Source: Branchiostoma floridae
Lineage: Eukaryota > Chordata > Leptocardii > Amphioxiformes > Branchiostomatidae
NCBI RefSeq assembly: GCF_000003815.2
Contig: NC_049994.1
Location: 16,166,523-16,230,522, forward strand
DNA: 64,000 bases
Direction: 5' to 3'
Both the position numbers and the translations under genes were made by a program. A model generated the notes under the pieces. The model had not been told where the DNA came from. It worked only from the letters and a program-made list of their open reading frames with translations, and did no database searches. Shown piece by piece: positions 12,801 to 21,684 of this stretch (position 1 is its first letter; each line of letters opens with the position of its first letter).

Positions 12801-14867
12801 GGCAGTTATACTGGCTATATAGATACAGATACAGAATGATACTCATCTTGCTGCATCTTTACTTACTCAGTCTGCTGTGGTGTAGTGGTCCTCCCAAAGA
12901 AGTCGAAGCCAATTTCGAACCACTGGTAAATCTCCGAGTGGATCTTGTTGTACTTGTCGCAGATCTGCTGCGGTGTGAGACCTTCCTCCAACGCTTTCGT
13001 CTCCGTGGCCGTGCCGTACTCGTCTGTACCGCAGATGTACAGGGTGTTCCAGTTTCGTAACCGACAGAACCTGATTGAAAAAAAAAAGGTCACTGAAGAG
13101 CTAAGTCTTCCACTGTTCGTGACAGAGAAGACCAACACTATGTACAGTATTTACAGGTTTATTGTACTGGGGACATTCCCCTAGCTCTTGCTGACAAGCA
13201 CGAAGAACAGTAGACCACGGCTTAACCACTGCAACACGCACTCTACTTATTGCCACTGTGACTGTTATTTCACAGGAAATATCAAAGAGGAGAAAGAGCT
13301 TAATAGTGTTCTCATTGGTTTGTCACAGTTGATCTCATGTCATCAACTTACTTCTGACTGAAGTCAGGAGGCAATTAAGGTGTCATCACACTATACACTC
13401 AGTCATGGGACATAGTGACTATAAGCAATTACTAGTTATCAGGGCTTGAAATACTTTTTTCTGCATACCTGCACTCACTGGTGCAGGTAACATTGAAAAT
13501 TACCTGCACCAGACAAATTTTATCTGCATCACTCTGAATTTAGGGAGCAGGGATCATATTAAAATTGTTCAGGAACCATTGCTATTTTTTTTTCATTTCA
13601 TAGTTCATAGGTGGTAACAGTCAATGCAGTTAATAACAATCCACATACACATAGTATATTACATCATATTAGGATATTTATGTATAAAACCCAGTACATG
13701 GATCAGTGCAGGTAGACACCAGAAATACCTGCACAGCTCCAATTTTACCTGCACTATTGTGCACCTGCATAAGCAGGTGGTATTTTGAGCCCTAGTTATG
13801 CAATATAAATAAACAAACACTACCGACCTGGCAAAGACATCAGCACTGAGCACACAGCCGATGATGTTCCCCAGATGGGGCACGTTGTTCACATAGGGGA
13901 GAGCGCTGGTGATCAGGATATTCTTCTCTCCCTTCTCTGGTAAACTGAGGGGGAAAAATAGAAATTTCTTCATCAATAAACGTACTGGTTAGTTACATAT
14001 TCCATCATATTAAGTATATCAAATCTGTGCCCGGAAAATAGAGTCTTACAACATCAAAATTAAGTTTTTTTAAGCCAATGTTTCAGTATGGTAAGTGGGG
14101 AGCAGTTCAAGATAACACTATTAATAGACAGACTGGACACACATTGCATAAAGGAGGCTAGTACACAAATCTACTCCAGTCATTAACCGTGATGAGGGGG
14201 GATACAAACTCAGTCATGTTTGGAACAGTTACTGCATTCTTCACACTACAACAGCAACACTTAGCTGCAGTGCAATGAAGAAACTAAATCTTTTTGCCCT
14301 GGGAAAAAAGACAGAAGGACAACTGAAACATTGGTAGGTCATTGTTTTTTGGTTGCGTATAAAGAACCTTGATACCAAGTGTTGAACCATTTGTTTACTT
14401 ACATGGGATGTGTCCTTATCCGAGGCTTGGGGCTCTTGCCGTCTTTGAAAGCAGAAATAGCAGCCGTGACTTCCTCGGCACTGACAGAAAGCTCACTACT
14501 TGTTGAGCCAGCCTGAAATATAGTCAGGATAAATTACATGTACTTTATGATGTACTTGTAAGTTTGGTTCAGTTCATGTACCTATATTTGAGCATGGCCT
14601 CCATCAGTCAATACTGATTGAATGATGGTAAATCCCTTATCTTCAGCTATGGCTAAACAGTCCTATACAAGAATAGCAATCAGACCTGAACAATATCCCG
14701 CAACTTCCAACCCTCGTAAGACGGGGAACAACGGACACTAAAACTTGATTTTTAAAAAATGTACAGTCATATGAATTTGTATGATTATGACTTACCTCAG
14801 ACTGTGACCTGTTGAGGGTGGACTTTACCACTGGTTTCAGGGGGAGGGGCTGGGCTGATATCGATGC
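866..14867 (-). CDS. MARS1: Methionyl-tRNA synthetase, cytoplasmic (MARS1), 17 exons, partial
   Basis: Charges tRNA-Met with methionine in the cytosol; in animals it is part of the multi-synthetase complex. Exons in coding order (high to low): 14796-14867, 14403-14512, 13828-13944, 12867-13070, 12513-12602, 11795-11906, 10595-10669, 9408-9577, 8639-8734, 7418-7535, 5533-5666, 4651-4730, 3364-3495, 2851-2955, 1923-2106, 1444-1542, 866-958. All have GT/AG borders and compatible phases. Visible motifs are the HIGH-type signature VPHLGN (13.8 kb), [12 protein letters not shown] (13.0 kb), the zinc knuckle CPLC...CDKC plus CKLC in the next exon, and KFSKS of the KMSKS loop (5.6 kb). The last exon starts a WHEP domain ([11 protein letters not shown]); its second half lies beyond the window. 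Exon 9408-9577 opens in frame with LEPALSAYL but needs one extra base near 9550 to continue into TIYPTDDW. Identification rests on family knowledge and on nearly gap-free agreement with vertebrate MARS1. Confidence 0.95.
2160..2413 (-). repeat. Two partial copies of the MARS1 exon 1923-2106 acceptor end
   Basis: The acceptor and first part of exon 1923-2106 ([12 protein letters not shown]...) recur with intact AG acceptors ending at 2269 and 2413. Copy 2 keeps the frame through SHTIQQQ and then diverges. Copy 3 lacks about 27 bp coding for the IGLAAN segment but stays in frame. Neither reaches a donor like the real exon. They are probably decoy acceptors. Confidence 0.8.
2541..2840. repeat. 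CA-rich microsatellite
   Basis: About 300 bp of imperfect (CA)n with ATACA and GACA interruptions in a MARS1 intron. It ends directly next to the donor of exon 2851-2955. Reading frames here (poly Thr-His or Cys-Val) are artefacts. Confidence 0.95.
3508..3795 (-). mobile_element. tRNA-derived SINE
   Basis: Read on the minus strand, a tRNA-like head has an A box (TTGCCGAGTGGGTAGAG) and a B box (GAGTTTGATCCCC). A conserved body with CTGTGTGGCCC-like sequence follows, then a GACTTT repeat tail. Related copies lie at 7925-8105 (+) and 62317-62520 (-). It is an intronic insertion and does not code. Confidence 0.75.
4332..4645. mobile_element. hAT-like MITE with 8-bp target duplication, abutting a MARS1 donor
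   Basis: The non-coding element 4340-4637 consists of TGGGACA-rich repeats and is flanked by identical 8-mers CCCAGTAG (4332-4339 and 4638-4645). The ends (GGCTCG... and ...GAGGCCTG) resemble CAGGGCT/AGCCCTG hAT termini, with the 5' end eroded. The right-hand duplication overlaps the sixth intron base of the donor (GTGAGC, 4645-4650) of exon 4651-4730. Confidence 0.65.
4750..5160. repeat. Retroposon poly(A)-type tail and intronic minisatellite
   Basis: 4755-4840 matches 38825-38910 (TTTATTGGGT then AATAAACA and CCATCCAAC), in the orientation expected for the 3' end of a minus-strand retroposon with an A-rich tail. From about 4860 a unit of roughly 50-60 bp containing CATAACAATAATGAACTTAG repeats five to six times. 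No coding signal. Confidence 0.6.
5862..7401. mobile_element. Candidate 1.5-kb non-autonomous DNA transposon
   Basis: ATTACCTCCATGA at 5862-5874 is the inverted complement of TCATGGAGGTAAT at 7389-7401. Next to the left end is a short palindrome (ACCTCCATGA, spacer, TCATGGAGGT), and another TCATGGAGGT occurs at 6911. The interior is AT-rich, with repeated GATAACTCAAGAA and TTTGCATAATTAATGA motifs and no ORF. It fills most of a MARS1 intron and stops 16 bp before exon 7418-7535. Boundaries are uncertain, and a nested element ending near 6920 is possible. Confidence 0.5.
7707..7885. repeat. Minisatellite, unit about 31 bp, six copies
   Basis: Six imperfect copies of TTTCTGCAGTATGGGTTCAT followed by CAGGTAACTA lie in a MARS1 intron, beside or inside a SINE. 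Confidence 0.9.
7925..8105 (+). mobile_element. tRNA-derived SINE, second copy
   Basis: The A-box-like TGGCCAAGTGAG and B-box-like AAGTTCGATTGCC precede the same body as the copy at 3508-3795 (TTCTGCTTAGGACTCAGCAT and CTGTGTGGCCCAGGGCTA). The left end is disturbed by the neighbouring minisatellite. Confidence 0.6.
8468..8572. repeat. Short tandem repeat, 11-bp unit
   Basis: About nine copies of CTCAATACGAC with point changes. Translated it gives a Leu-Asn-Thr-Thr-Ser-Ile-Arg-Pro repeat, but it lies in a MARS1 intron and is not coding. Confidence 0.85.
9004..9291 (-). repeat. Three extra copies of a MARS1 exon donor end
   Basis: The 3' end of exon 9408-9577 (on + CTTTTCCGTAAACCCCTC, with its GTAAG donor) recurs at 9006-9052, 9130-9177 and 9244-9290. 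Each carries a GTAAG/GTATGG donor-like sequence and about 45 bp of exon. Pyrimidine-rich, TCACTCACTC-type spacer separates the copies. The real exon is the only one with the full 5' part. Confidence 0.85.
9975..10560. repeat. 20-bp minisatellite, about 29 copies
   Basis: Tandem units of AACCCCGCAGCAAGCAAGTC with variants (GCATT, GCCGCC, TGCAGC) occupy most of the MARS1 intron just downstream of exon 10595-10669. The higher-order order of variants is irregular. No conserved reading frame. Confidence 0.95.
10697..10967. mobile_element. Palindromic MITE-like element, copy 2
   Basis: Same family as the element at 584-831 but in the opposite orientation: the arms share TATCCGTACACAAA and TTTGTGTACGGATA, with GATCAGTCCTCTGATCC inside. 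It adds about 60 bp of central sequence (GTATCGGCCCCCGTCTCGG). It lies in the MARS1 intron before exon 10595-10669. Non-coding. Confidence 0.7.
11000..11790. other. Intronic stretch with no recognised content
   Basis: MARS1 intron between exons 11795-11906 and 10595-10669. A plus-strand reading frame at 11141-11392 has mixed composition and resembles scattered retroelement debris, but no motif could be assigned. The other long MARS1 introns (12.0-12.5, 13.1-13.4 and 13.95-14.4 kb) are similarly plain AT-rich sequence. Confidence 0.4.
13432..13799. mobile_element. hAT-like MITE with 8-bp target duplication
   Basis: The element 13440-13791 begins CAGGGCTTGAAATAC and ends GTATTTTGAGCC, an imperfect terminal inverted repeat. 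It is flanked by identical 8-mers CTAGTTAT (13432-13439 and 13792-13799). The body repeats ACCTGCAC and GTGCAGGT. Non-coding insertion in a MARS1 intron. Confidence 0.8.
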
Positions 14868-15783
14868 CTGAAAATAGAAATATTGTTCAGGTTAGGAAAC
14901 ATTGCAATTATATGCATTACTAGTCATCAAAAATCAAGTTGTGTGCATCTGTTGATAGAGTTAGTACTTGTAGTAGGATTAAGCAAAATGAACTGCACAT
15001 GTATGTGATATGTACATGCAAGTTACCTAGTATGTGTCAAGGGCCGCTCTGGAATTTTTAACAGCGTAGGGGCAGCTTAGAGTGGCAAAGCCACGTCACA
15101 AGTAGCGCAGGGTTGAGCATTTTGGGGGGATCTGGAGTCATCTGGCCTGAAACTATTTACATTTTATAATGCTCTGAAACATTGTTTCCTGTATTATGAG
15201 GATCCAAATAAATGATTGACCAAAATTAATGAAAAGTATAGCCAACATATCTTTTCTTTGTTAGAAAACAACAGAAGTCAAGAGCCTCATACACTGGTTG
15301 AAACACAGCATAGGCACCAAAATCACAGCATAGGGGATACAAATCACAGCATTGGGGCCACTATGTTCAACTGTACTGGCAAGAACCCTGAAGTGAATGT
15401 AATATTATTACCTCAACTGTTTGGCTTTTAATACACTGTTGCTTTGTTATAGAATGAACAAAATACCTTAACTGTCCTTAACTACCGTAATAACTGTTTA
15501 GATAGTTAAATCATTTATATACCTTCCTTTTGTTTTTGGGCAACAAATTTGTTGCTCACAAGCATACAATGTAGACATGTGGCAAGTTACTAGACAAGTA
15601 CACATTATCAAATAGTCTTCATGGTATCAAAGTCCATTGTTGACTATGCAGAAGATAACTAAACATTGCTCATACTTCAAACAAAACTAGTCACATGTTG
15701 GAGCAAAGTTACTCTAGAGTAGAAGTGAACTTTGTAGCGGGAGTGGCTGACTAGGGCTTCATTTCTAGCTATAGGGTCCCAAA
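14868..15783. other. Spacer before the NHL array
   Basis: No exon recognised on either strand. 15600-15783 is the first copy of a leader block (GAACTTTGTAGCGGGAGTGG and GGCTTCATTTCTAG) that recurs upstream of every NHL gene in the array (near 18950, 24670, 29000, 35750 and 39300). It probably contains the shared promoter. Confidence 0.5.
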
Positions 15784-17628
15784 ATGGCGGCTGCTCCTTC
15801 TACGACGGACAGACACAGAATCCTGGAGGAGCATCTCTCCTGTGTAATCTGCTTTGAGCCTTTTACAAAACCCAAGGCACTGCCTTGTCAGCACAGCTTC
15901 TGTCTGAGATGCTTGGAAAGCCAACATAAGAAATGGTTGCAGGATTGCAGAAGGATGCCACCGCAACGGCAGGAGCCATTCAGGTGTTCCATATGTCGAG
16001 AACCTGTGACTTTGACCTCTAAGGGAGTGGCAGGGCTTCCTGACAACCATCTTGTGGCCAACCTGTGCAAGGAGTTCTCCAAGAAAACTCAGGTGGGAGG
16101 ACAGAAGAACAGGTGCGGATTTCACCCAACAAAAGATGTAGATCTATTTTGCCAGCAGTGCGAGATGCCAGTTTGTAGTGAATGTATCGGGGATGGCCAC
16201 CCTGGGCACAACGTCACAGGTATCAAACAGGTAGCAGAACAGATAAAAGCCAACATCAGGGCACAGCTCAATAGTGGACAACAGAAGATTAAAACCTTCT
16301 CAGAATTCCTCAAAATGATGGAAGATGTACAGAAAAGGATCACAGACAACAAGACACAAGTTCAACAAGAGATAAACAAAGCTTTTGAAGAACAGTTACA
16401 GAAGTTGCAAAAACAAAGGGATGGGCTCTTGGCTACTGTGGACAAAAGTCATAATGACAACATGGCTGCTTTGGCAGGACAGAGACACATTGTGCTGACT
16501 CAGCTGACTGAACTGTCCAGGCTTTGTGATGGTTCAGAAGAGCTTATAGAACAAGAAGATCCAGTCTCTCTTTCACAGGACTTTAATCTGGCACATAAAC
16601 TTGCAAAATTTGAAAACACACAAACTCCTGAGATCTGTGAAACTAAATTTTGTGCATTTGAACCAAAGAAATTCAGTGCCCCAGTAGAGTTGGGGAAGGT
16701 AATGTCAAAATCCATGTCAAACAAGCAGGCTTTGGTTCAGGCCAAAGAAACAAATACTGGACAGGTTAGAAGTACAAATGTCAGACCAATCAGGCTGGGA
16801 AAACCATGGGTGAGGAAAGTCAGCTTTGGGAGAATGGGATCAGGTAGGGCGGAATTTATGGGTCCTACTGGAGTAGCTGTCTCACAAGACAATGAGGTTT
16901 ACATTGCTGATTTGGGTAACTGCAGAATCCAGGTGTTTACAATGGATTGTGTTTATATCAGAAAGTTCACAACAACTCTGCCAGGAGAAAATGATACAAT
17001 GTTAACACCATATGATATTGCTGTAGATAGAAATGACAACCTGTGGGTGGTGGGTCCTGATCATGTAGTGCAGTATTCCAGGGAAGGCACCTGTTTGGTC
17101 AAAATAGAGCTTCCATATGTTCGTACCTTCTGTGGAATAACTGTAGCTATGGCAACAGAACAGGTGATTGTCACAGAGTATGATGGGAAAAATGGTCGAC
17201 TTCGAGTCTTTAACCAAGATGGTTCTGATGTGGGGATGTATGGTGGCTCAGGTCACAGGTCACTAAAGCCTTGGCGGCCAGTACATGTCACTGTGGATGG
17301 GGAGGGGAACATTCTGGTCACTGATTACAACAACCACTGTGTCCATGTCTTGGACAGAGAGGGGAACTTCAAGTTCAAGTTTGGAGGTTTGGGATCTGAT
17401 GGAAGTCAGTCGACATATCCCCAGGGCATTTGTGTTGATGGGATAGGAAACATCATTGTGGCTGACAGAGGAAATGGTTGTGTGAAAATGTTTGACAGTC
17501 AGGGCAGATTTCTGTGTCACATTGGAAGTGGTATGAAGTATCCCTGGGGTGTTGCTGTGTCACCAGGTGGAGATGTGGTGGTCACTGACTTTGATTATAA
17601 CACTGTATCAGTCTGGACACAGGGTTAG
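15784..17628 (+). CDS. TRIM-NHL protein (RING, B-box, coiled coil, six NHL repeats), intronless
   Basis: 614-residue single-exon gene, TRIM2/3/TRIM71-like in layout and a likely RING E3 ubiquitin ligase. The RING finger is C3HC4 (Cys20, Cys23, Cys35, His37, Cys40, Cys43, Cys68, Cys71). The B-box 2 uses Cys111, His114, Cys123, Cys126, Cys131, Cys134, His139 and His142. A coiled coil follows at about residues 150-260. Six NHL repeats fill about 345-614 (for example GVAVSQDNEVYIAD, ITVAMATEQVIVTE, ICVDGIGNIIVAD, GVAVSPGGDVVVTD) and should form one closed six-bladed propeller. The filamin domain of TRIM2/3 is absent; a short basic linker (VRPIRLGKPWVRKV) takes its place. The ATG context AAAATGGCGG is good, and AATAAA occurs at 17667. 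Its propeller is nearly the same as those of the death-domain genes downstream. The target is unknown. Confidence 0.93.
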   Translation: MAAAPSTTDRHRILEEHLSCVICFEPFTKPKALPCQHSFCLRCLESQHKKWLQDCRRMPPQRQEPFRCSICREPVTLTSKGVAGLPDNHLVANLCKEFSKKTQVGGQKNRCGFHPTKDVDLFCQQCEMPVCSECIGDGHPGHNVTGIKQVAEQIKANIRAQLNSGQQKIKTFSEFLKMMEDVQKRITDNKTQVQQEINKAFEEQLQKLQKQRDGLLATVDKSHNDNMAALAGQRHIVLTQLTELSRLCDGSEELIEQEDPVSLSQDFNLAHKLAKFENTQTPEICETKFCAFEPKKFSAPVELGKVMSKSMSNKQALVQAKETNTGQVRSTNVRPIRLGKPWVRKVSFGRMGSGRAEFMGPTGVAVSQDNEVYIADLGNCRIQVFTMDCVYIRKFTTTLPGENDTMLTPYDIAVDRNDNLWVVGPDHVVQYSREGTCLVKIELPYVRTFCGITVAMATEQVIVTEYDGKNGRLRVFNQDGSDVGMYGGSGHRSLKPWRPVHVTVDGEGNILVTDYNNHCVHVLDREGNFKFKFGGLGSDGSQSTYPQGICVDGIGNIIVADRGNGCVKMFDSQGRFLCHIGSGMKYPWGVAVSPGGDVVVTDFDYNTVSVWTQG

Positions 17629-19040
17629 TGCTGTACTATTCAGGGAAATACACGTTGCCCAAACAAAATAAATTTGATCAGGCTATGAGTATATAATTAT
17701 GATCAACAGGGTAACAGTTACACGATAACTATCAGCATCAGATCTCCTGTTTTAGATGTGAATGTCAATATGGAAACTGCTTTGTAATAGATTTGAGCAA
17801 AAGTCATAATCATGTGCATTATATATTAAGGTCCAATGAATGAGCACACTCTACCTTGTACATGTACTTAGTTTCACAAACTTAAGAAAATATGCTAACA
17901 AAAATAATCGTTCAAAGTGTGGATAAAAAAAACAGTAAAGAACATGAAGTCATGTGCGTACTAATAATAATACACACCTTTATGTTTGGGACCTCATTGT
18001 AAAAATTTGCATACAGCAGTGACTGTACATAAGGTTTGTGAAAGCAGCAGTACTATGTGAACAAGTTAGAATTGCGAAGAGGAAGGTGAAACGTTGGTGT
18101 AAATAAAGCAATGGTTGACAATGTGTAAAAAGAGTCTGTTAATATTCAATCTGATAAAACTATTAATTCAAAAGTGCATTGAACAGCATGGGCAAATGTA
18201 CAAAACTTACATTTGTGTACATGCTGACACGCCCTTGCCCTTAGTTACTGTTGCTATGGCGGACTTCACCCTCAGGAAGCCTTAAAATGCATTACGTTCA
18301 AATCTGTTCAAACATTCTAAAATTAAAACTCACACAGTGAAAGGGGTGACTGTCCCTTTAATTGGCCTATAACTTGGTCGCTCCACTAACTTTCCTTTTA
18401 GATACCAAAACTATATTATATAGAGAAGGACGCAGCCTTCAGTTCAAAGTGTACAGGAAACCGACACACACTGACCACTACCCGGTCTTTGACTCTCATC
18501 ACCCATTGGAACACAAACTGGCAGTGACAAAAACTCTTTTCCACCAGGCAGACAACATTATTACCTCAGACATAGCCATGAAAAAGTTAAAGTCCCCTGA
18601 AACATGTGTGGGTGTCAGACACACAAAACAGTGATAGCTTGAACAGCTACAGCATCATCATAGTTATTCAGAATTCTAATGAATAATATATGGTACTGTT
18701 GGGGTTTTAGTGATGGCTACAAATGTAAGGACCACATTACTCCCAATTATTTGAGCACAAGTTCCAAGAATCAGCCTACAAATTTTAAACCCTGTGGCAT
18801 GTACAGTGTGTAGTACACATTATCAACTAGTCTTTAATTGGTATCAAAGTCCATCCTTGTCTATGCAGTAGTTAACTAAATATTAAACATTGCTCATACT
18901 TCAAACAAAACTGGTCACATGCTGGGGCAAGATACACTAGAAAATGAACTTTGCAGCGGGGTGGCTGACTAGGGCTTCATTTCTAAGGTCGGCTAGTCCT
19001 TCTACCAGAAGTAGCTGACTCGATCTCCATTTTGAGGGTC
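17629..19040 (+). other. Spacer with a Penelope-like retroelement fragment
   Basis: 18390-18630 encodes SLQFKVYRKPTHTDHYPVFD and then HHPLEHKLAVTKTL, a signature of the C-terminal part of Penelope-like reverse transcriptases. It is truncated on both sides. Upstream at about 18075-18115, GGTGAAACGTTGG and AATAAAGC recur in the other units near 28085 and 33800. The same block with decay is at 28430-28700 and 34125-35400, so it travelled with the gene duplications. Confidence 0.6.
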
Positions 19041-19110
19041 TACATAAAGCGTCTCAGTCAAAGAACACTTCTGTTTGGAAGGCTGTCAGAAAGCAGGAAA
19101 CATCTTTCAG
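19041..19110 (+). promoter_or_regulatory. Non-coding leader exon of death-NHL gene 1
   Basis: A conserved block GCGTCTCAGTCAAAGAACAC...CATCTTTCAG ends at a GTAGGCAATC donor (19111). The same block and donor precede gene 2 (ends 24795), gene 3 (29179) and gene 4 (39431). The splice partner is the 19530-19593 exon, which follows TTTTTTCAG and holds the ATG. The transcription start was not located. Confidence 0.55.
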
Positions 19111-19580
19111 GTAGGCAATCAAGGAAATAGTTCTTTGTCTTGAAAATAAAATTAAGCTGCCATTTATATTATCAGCTGATGTTATAGTGTGTCAGATAAA
19201 TACAACTAAAATCTTTCAGTACAAAGTTGTATTTGATAAAACTTAAAAGCCACTTGCTCTGTAACTTTTAAAGTCAACTTTTAGTTTCACTTCCAGGTAA
19301 AATGTCTTCTTTAGCCACTCCCTATCTCTGTACAGCCGTACCATATGCCTGCAAAGCTAGTTTGTTTTGCAAGTGGGCAGTAACTGTTAATAGTGTTATA
19401 CCAGCTACAAATATATAGTCACTGTCATAAATATATACAGAAACCAATACAGATACAGAAGTTGCTGGTAACATTATGTTTTGGTTGCCATTAAACATTG
19501 TCATCATGTCAAAATTTGTCTTTTTTCAGAGCAACTTCATGTGAGTATTGAATCAGAGTGGCAAGAAATGTATCTGCAAC

Positions 19581-21684
19581 ATGTCTAAACAAGGTAAGAT
19601 CTTCATGTGGTTGATCAAATAATAAGGATATTTCAAAACTTTTGAGATCAACATCCTGTCTTTGTGTGACAGTGTGTTTGGCCATGGCAGCCTTGCTGCT
19701 GGCTGTATGAATCCCACCTAAAATGTTTAACAGATACAAACTAAGGTCTTCACTACTCAGAAACTACAAATTGAATGTAAATTTTTGCAGAACTTATGTT
19801 AAGAATAATGCTGAGACTTAACATTTATCTAAATTATCAAGGAATTTCACATTCTATATCACATCAACAAGCACCATTTTGTGTACCGAAATTTCTTGAG
19901 ATAATTTTTGTAGGGTCCTTCAACTGTGGACACTGCATTTAACCATGTAGGGGGGAAGCTCTTCTTGAATTGCTCTCAGACTGTTATATTTTCTATTAAA
20001 ATTGCATTGTACATGTGTATATAACATATACAATGAATATCTGCATAATGCTTCTCCATACTAAATGTTTCCTTGCAGGTGTTGGGAGGTACTTTAGCTT
20101 CATAAAGAACAAGGTGAGCTCAGACTGGAAGGACCTGGCTTGGCATCTTGGGTTTGAGACACCAGACATAGAAAACATTGAGGGCAAAAACCGGGATGAC
20201 AAGTCTCGCTGTATGGACCTGTTACAGCAATGGTACAAGCGGGAGGGAAACGCTGCCACCATACATGTGCTGATGGAGGCCCTACAAGATGCAGAGCTAC
20301 AACATGTGGTGGACAGTCTGAAGGACAAATATCCTGGTATGAGCCTTACTTGATATGATTCAGTTGAAAAAAAAAGAACCAAAAATCATTTGCAACCTGA
20401 TTTTTCTTGTTGGGATTGTTAGTAATTTGTTACTCATCAACCTTCAAATCACAGACAAATCTCTCATTTTTAACCCGTCTTGTTCCAGTTCCCCTGCAAC
20501 CAACTGCTAGCAAACAGGCTGAGAACACTGACGCCATAAGAGATGAGGTAAAGATGCTGAAAGAGAAAAATGAATTGGAGAAAATCATCCTGGAACAGAA
20601 CGAGAAAATCCAGCAACTTCAGGAGACCAACAAGAAAATGGAGGCCAGAATAGAGGAGCTGTTGACTGCCAAGCAACCAGTGGAAAGTGGAAGTCTGCAA
20701 AAAGCTCCTTTTCACCCCATGTCAGTCAAACATTCTATGGAAAAGTCCAAGACAAAAAAAACCTTGTCAAACAATCAGGCTTTGGTTCAGTCTAAAGAGA
20801 CAAATACTAGACAGGTTAGAAGTACAAATGTCAGGCCAATCAGGGTGGGACAACCATGGGTGAGGAAAGTCATGTTTGGGGGATGGGGATCAGGTAGGGG
20901 GAAATTTAAATGTCCTTATGGAGTAGCTGTCTCACAGGACAATGAGGTTTACATTGCTGATCTGTCAAACAGCAGAATCCAGGTGTTCACAATGGATGGT
21001 GTTTATATCAGAGAGTTCACAACAACTCTACCAGGGGAAACTGGTAAACAGTTAAAACCATGGGGTGTTGCTGTAGATAGAAATGACAACGTGTGGGTGG
21101 TGGGTCCTGGTCATGTAGTGCAGTATTCCAGGGAAGGCACAGGTTTGGTCAACATAGATCTTCCATGTGAAGTACGTGCCCGAGGCATACATGTAACTGT
21201 AGCTATGTCAGCAGAACAGGTGATTGTTACAGAGCATGATAATGGGAAGAATGGTCAACTTCGAGTATTCAACCAAGATGGTTCTGATGTGGGTATATAT
21301 GGTTCAGGTCATAGGTCACCAGAGCCTTGGCGGCCAAGAGATGTCACTGTGGATGGGGAGGGGAACATTCTGGTCACTGATGGCAACAATCACTGTGTCC
21401 ATGTCTTGGACAGAGAGGGGGACTTCAAGTTCAAGTTTGGGAGTGAGGGATCTGATGATAGTCAGTTGAATGATCCTCATGGCATTTGTGTTGATGGGAA
21501 GGGAAACATCATTGTGGCCGACAGAGGAAATGGTTGTGTGAAAGTGTTTGACAGTCAGGGAATATTTTTGTGTTACATTGCAAGTGGTACGAAGAGGCAC
21601 TTTGGTGTTGCTGTGTCACCAGGTGGAGATGTGGTGGTGACTGATTGGAATAATCACGCTGTATCAGTCTGGACGCAGGGTTAG
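19581..21684 (+). CDS. Death-domain / coiled-coil / NHL protein, gene 1
   Basis: Three coding exons: 19581-19593 (MSKQ plus one base, GTAAG donor), 20079-20336 (death domain) and 20489-21684 (coiled coil plus NHL), giving about 488 residues with clean phases. Exon 2 encodes a death domain (SSDWKDLAWHLGF, then NRDDKSRCMDLLQQWYKR and LQHVVDSL). Exon 3 starts with a coiled coil of about 60 residues (EKIQQLQETNKKMEARIEEL), then a linker shared with the TRIM gene (VRPIRVGQPWVRKV) and six NHL repeats ending SVWTQG. Death domains bind other death domains in apoptosis and innate immune signalling; the NHL propeller would be the recognition or scaffold part. No RING, signal peptide or membrane helix is present. 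The function is inferred from domains only, and I know of no vertebrate protein with this layout. Confidence 0.88.

Noticed and set aside
16122..16724. Minus-strand frames inside the NHL genes (also near 17263, 21316, 26715, 31139, 40954)
   Set aside because: They mirror the conserved plus-strand coding sequence and recur only because the coding repeat recurs.
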